From the NCBI RefSeq assembly GCF_000143415.4, contig NW_003314306.1, positions 590,897 to 654,896 on the forward strand: a stretch of DNA of 64,000 bases. Direction: 5' to 3'. Positions within the stretch are counted from its first letter, which is position 1; the number at the start of each line of letters is the position of its first letter. Shown one piece after another: positions 63,508 to 64,000 of the stretch. This DNA comes from Selaginella moellendorffii. Lineage: Eukaryota; Streptophyta; Lycopodiopsida; Selaginellales; Selaginellaceae. Under the pieces are notes generated by a model. It did not search any database. It was not told the DNA's origin and saw only the letters and a list, made by a program, of their open reading frames with translations. The translations under genes and the position numbers were made by a program.

Positions 63508-64000
63508 TTATCCGCGAGACTTGCCCGAAATGGAGATTAATTTTTCGCGTGTTCTTCGCTGGGGATTCTTCCATTCTCGCGGTGTTCTTTGCGAGTGTTC
63601 TTCGCGGGGGATTCTTTGCGAGTATACGTTCGCGACCAAGACGTAGGCGCGGGGGTCTCGCCCAAGAACGCGATTTGCCGCCGCGACAACGCTGCCAAGA
63701 TCGTCCTGGCTCCGGCACGCCGCCAGAAAGCACGACCACTCCCACAGATCGGGCGCAAAGGGCATTGCTTTGATGAGATCCCTGGCGCTGGCCAGATGCC
63801 CCGCGCGGCAGAGGAGATCCACGACGCAGCAGTAGTGCTGCTTGGTGGGCGTGATCGCGAAATCGGTGGCGATGGAGCGGAATCGCGCGCCGCCCACCTC
63901 GGGATCGCCCAGATGCCCGCAAGCGATGAGCAGCGATGCGAGCGAGGTCTCGTCCGGGGGGAGGGATTCGAGGTTTAGATCGAAGAAGAGGGCGAGGACG
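63508..64000 (-). CDS. PPR protein, C-terminal part only (gene continues past the window)
   Basis: The frame enters from the right edge: PPDETSLASLLIACGHLGD, TKQHYCCVVDLLCRAGHLA, then DLIKAMPFAPDLWEWSCFL and an E-like block (AANRVLGRDPRAYVLVANVYS). Instead of continuing into E+ it ends with a basic tail (RIPREEHSQRTPRE, KNPQRRTREKLIS) encoded by a simple tandem repeat. Class cannot be fixed from this end alone. Same strand as the carboxylesterase, 108 bp upstream of it. Confidence 0.85.
   Translation of the reverse strand, partial: VLALFFDLNLESLPPDETSLASLLIACGHLGDPEVGGARFRSIATDFAITPTKQHYCCVVDLLCRAGHLASARDLIKAMPFAPDLWEWSCFLAACRSQDDLGSVVAAANRVLGRDPRAYVLVANVYSQRIPREEHSQRTPREWKNPQRRTREKLISISGKSRG
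63541..63640 (-). repeat. GC-rich imperfect tandem repeat within the PPR 3' end
   Basis: On the plus strand, variants of TTCTTCGCGGGGGATTCTT and GCG(A/T)GTGTTCTT recur about three times in 100 bp. The repeat supplies the last 35 or so codons and the stop of the PPR frame. Confidence 0.6.

Noticed and set aside
62791-63540. 249-codon plus frame over the carboxylesterase
   Set aside because: Acidic, low-complexity antisense shadow of a GC-rich gene with an intact catalytic triad on the other strand.
1-64000. CRISPR arrays, bacterial operons, rRNA genes
   Set aside because: No regularly spaced direct repeats, no Shine-Dalgarno-type operons and no rRNA-like sequence; the genes have spliceosomal introns.

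Overview
The window is nuclear DNA from a land plant with a compact genome, and it fits a lycophyte of the Selaginella type. Evidence: introns are mostly 46-60 bp with GT-AG ends; genes sit 2-170 bp apart; plant proteins are present (beta farnesyltransferase, LONGIFOLIA/TRM, HMGB, GT47 exostosin, plant carboxylesterase); and several largely intronless PPR genes occur, one with a DYW deaminase domain. The species is an inference from gene style, not from a database match.

Layout. 1-5.3 kb: decayed plus-strand Ty3/gypsy element with a tRNA-Met-type primer-binding site. 6.1-7.8 kb: large inverted duplication of an unrecognised gene family, with a third relative at 9.5-10.5 kb; an F-box gene broken by two frameshifts lies between them. 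10.8-11.3 kb: non-autonomous element with 27-bp inverted ends rich in CACGTG. 11.7-13.7 kb: 13-exon protein farnesyltransferase beta gene. 15.4-16.6 kb: GPI-anchored arabinogalactan-like protein. 16.6-26.2 kb: AT-rich repeat zone in which a 5.0-kb gypsy element with 174-bp LTRs has inserted into an older, heavily decayed gypsy copy.

26.6-34 kb is a dense gene block: mitochondrial ribosomal protein L30, cysteine desulfurase NFS1, a plastid-type TPR protein and a LONGIFOLIA/TRM protein. 34.3-39.6 kb has no supported gene. 39.7-41.0 kb encodes a GT47 glycosyltransferase. 42.4-48.1 kb holds two convergent PPR genes, bracketed by two oppositely oriented MITE-like repeats. 49.2-49.5 kb is a lectin pseudogene. 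51.5-52.4 kb is an HMGB gene, and 53.2-55.1 kb a third PPR gene.

55.1-64 kb: an AT-rich intact mannose-lectin-type gene with an unrecognised N-terminal region sits between two halves of a tandem duplication. One half kept the PPR gene and lost ERV1; the other kept ERV1 and lost the PPR. ERV1 is followed by a PHOSPHO1-type phosphatase whose stop codon is 2 bp away tail-to-tail, then the CCA-adding enzyme, a carboxylesterase, and a PPR gene cut by the window edge.

Functional themes: organelle gene expression and protein maturation (PPR editing and processing factors, L30m, NFS1, ERV1, CCA enzyme), signalling and growth (farnesyltransferase, LONGIFOLIA/TRM), cell surface (arabinogalactan protein, GT47, lectin), and repeat turnover. 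No CRISPR, rRNA or convincing tRNA gene was seen. Exon boundaries were read by eye from splice-site consensus and reading-frame continuity; summed exon lengths are divisible by three for every multi-exon model given except the CCA enzyme, where one junction is unresolved.
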